From assembly GCA_035266845.1 (NCBI GenBank), contig DATFMP010000083.1, positions 1-64,000 of the forward strand: a DNA stretch of 64,000 nucleotides, given 5' to 3'. Under the pieces are notes generated by a model. That model was not told the DNA's origin and made no database searches. It saw only the letters and a program-made list of their open reading frames with translations. Source of the stretch: DATFMP01 sp035266845. Its GTDB lineage: Bacteria > SAR324 > JACQKK01. This document shows, piece by piece, positions 62,932 through 64,000 of this stretch. The position numbers and the translations under genes are program-made. Every line of letters begins with the position of its first letter. The stretch's first letter is position 1.

Positions 62932-63633
62932 ATGGTGGACTATTACAACCTGCTCGGCATCGCTCCCGATGCGGCTCCGGACGAGGTGCGACGGGCTTTT
63001 CGTGCCCGCGCCAAGGCCGTGCACCCGGATGCCCATCCGCACGGCTCGCCGGTCGAGCAGGAGGCGCAGCGGCGCCGGTTCATTGCCCTGGCACAGGCCT
63101 ACGAAACCCTGAGCGATCCGGATCGCCGGGAGGCATACGACCGTACGTGGCGCGCCGGGCTCAGGCCAGCCGGTGCGGCACCGGGTGCCCGTGCGGGTGC
63201 CGGGCCCGGCTGGCGGCAGACCCACGCCAGCTTCGGCCGTGCACGGCGCAATCCGCCTCGCGGTGCCGGCGCGCAGGCGGCGCCCGGCGAGAGCCTGAAC
63301 GAACTGCTGCGGGACATGGAGGGGCTGCTGGGGCGGTTCGGGCTCGATCTGCGCACGCCTTTGGAGGCACTGCTGGACGCCCTGATGGACTGGGCGCGAG
63401 CGATCTACCGCGAGGTGCTGGTCGAGGGCGCCGGAACGGGCGGCGCCACCAAAGCCCCGCCCCGAGGCGCGCGTGCCGGGGCGAAGGGCGCTGCCGCCCG
63501 CGACACGACCGCTGGGCATGGCGGTGAGCGACGCGACTCGCATGCAGACAGGCGTGCCGCGAGGGCTGCGGAGGCGGACGGCGTGGAGGAGGAACTGAGC
63601 CGGCTCAAGGAGCGTATGGGCAAGAAGCCCTGA
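62932..63633 (+). CDS. J-domain (DnaJ-like) protein
   Basis: 233 residues. N-terminal J domain (about 1-70: DYYNLLGIAPDAAPDEVRRA, HPD in VHPDAHP, then LSDPDRREAYDRTW). The rest is Ala/Gly/Arg-rich and low in complexity, without the zinc-finger or substrate domains of DnaJ. It would stimulate an Hsp70. A TATACT hexamer lies only 5 bp before the ATG, so a very short leader is possible. Confidence 0.85.
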   Translation: MVDYYNLLGIAPDAAPDEVRRAFRARAKAVHPDAHPHGSPVEQEAQRRRFIALAQAYETLSDPDRREAYDRTWRAGLRPAGAAPGARAGAGPGWRQTHASFGRARRNPPRGAGAQAAPGESLNELLRDMEGLLGRFGLDLRTPLEALLDALMDWARAIYREVLVEGAGTGGATKAPPRGARAGAKGAAARDTTAGHGGERRDSHADRRAARAAEADGVEEELSRLKERMGKKP

Positions 63634-63773
63634 GCGGAGTCGGGAACGGCCGGGTCAAATGGTCGTGACCACGAAAGGAGCCGCCCGCCCGCCCGGGTAA
63701 GCCCGAGGGGCGGCCGGATCACGCCGCCGGAGGGGAAGGGGACGGCGGCTTTGGGCAGCGGAATTCGGCGAGA

Positions 63774-63823
63774 GGCCGCCACGCTCGGGCTTGGGGGAAG
63801 GGAGGGGATCGAGCGTGGCGGCC
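63774..63823. terminator. Perfect 14-bp inverted repeat between convergent genes
   Basis: GGCCGCCACGCTCG and CGAGCGTGGCGGCC with a 22-bp loop, followed on the plus strand by CTCGTCTTTCTC. It probably terminates transcription from both sides; a protein-binding site is an alternative. Confidence 0.5.
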
Positions 63824-63840
63824 CTCGTCTTTCTCGTCGG

Positions 63841-64000
63841 TCAGGCCCGCCAGAACGGCTTGGACGCCTCGTCCAGCAGTTCGTTGCGGCTGCCTCCCAT
63901 ATCCATCCAGGGGGGCGTCTGACCCAGGGAAGCGTAGAACTGCAGGGCAGTGCGCAGGTCGTGCCGGCCGCGGGCACGCTTCACCCACTGCCGCACGGTG
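63841..64000 (-). CDS. C-terminal fragment of an unidentified protein (truncated by the window end)
   Basis: Reading in from the right edge, the frame is open for 52 codons and ends in TGA at 63841-63843. The tail includes RHDLRTALQFYASLGQTPP, then WMDMGGSRNELLDEA and PFWRA. The start lies outside the window and no family was recognised. Codon use and composition resemble the neighbouring genes. Confidence 0.5.
   Translation of the reverse strand, partial: TVRQWVKRARGRHDLRTALQFYASLGQTPPWMDMGGSRNELLDEASKPFWRA

Overview
The window is about 64 kb of high-GC DNA (roughly two-thirds G+C by eye) from a Gram-negative bacterium. Lipoprotein signals, Lnt, a PBP4-type peptidase, outer-membrane barrels and OmpA-type peptidoglycan binding all point to a double envelope. 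Taxonomy cannot be settled from the sequence. The CIRCE-controlled groES-groEL, tripartite tricarboxylate transporter (TTT), box genes and P460 cytochromes would fit an uncultured deltaproteobacterial or Methylomirabilota/Rokubacteria-like lineage, but this is only a guess. No rRNA, tRNA, CRISPR, phage or insertion sequence was seen.

Layout. 0-0.5 kb: tail of a hybrid histidine kinase. 0.65-18.3 kb: a catabolic island built around formyl-CoA and formate. It holds a DUF6282 hydrolase, a three-gene NAD-type formate dehydrogenase, an ATP_bind_4 protein, a complete TTT transporter, a GntR regulator, a ThDP lyase of the HACL2/ILVBL type, a formyl-CoA transferase, an ALDH1L1-like formyltransferase and formate-THF ligase. 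A palindrome of the form NGTAT-N5-ATACN occurs at both the gntR and the fdh promoters. 18.5-23.4 kb: housekeeping genes (sixA, prenyl synthase, mutM, PBP4), plus a 92-residue protein that looks like only the second membrane helix and FliG-binding tail of FliF. 23.6-25.9 kb: groEL-groES with a perfect CIRCE. 26.1-28.2 kb: two tandem P460-type cytochromes, one carrying ten NPC-N-P repeats.

28.4-36.8 kb is the most striking region: an eight-gene, tightly overlapping minus-strand operon. It encodes MotA-like and MotB-like stator proteins, a FlgO-like lipoprotein with a barrel-like tail, a TPR lipoprotein, two exported TPR proteins carrying a FliF C-terminal-like module, a protein joining such a module to a membrane helix and a FliG-like cytoplasmic part, and a PorV-like outer-membrane barrel. 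No filament, rod, export or FliM/FliN genes accompany it. I infer an undescribed envelope-spanning, ion-driven motor or force transducer built from flagellar parts.

37-64 kb: a DapF-like protein lacking both catalytic cysteines, Lnt, an aerobic benzoyl-CoA (box) cluster with boxB, boxC and a BoxR/BzdR-type regulator but no boxA in view, a secreted beta-helix membrane protein, an MFS-HEAT fusion, an SNase, an OYE-family enzyme, a divergent EF-G paralogue, a eukaryotic-type class I cyclic-nucleotide phosphodiesterase, an RNase H-fold exonuclease and a DnaJ-domain protein. A family of GC-rich double-hairpin repeats (five copies) sits mainly at gene 3' ends.
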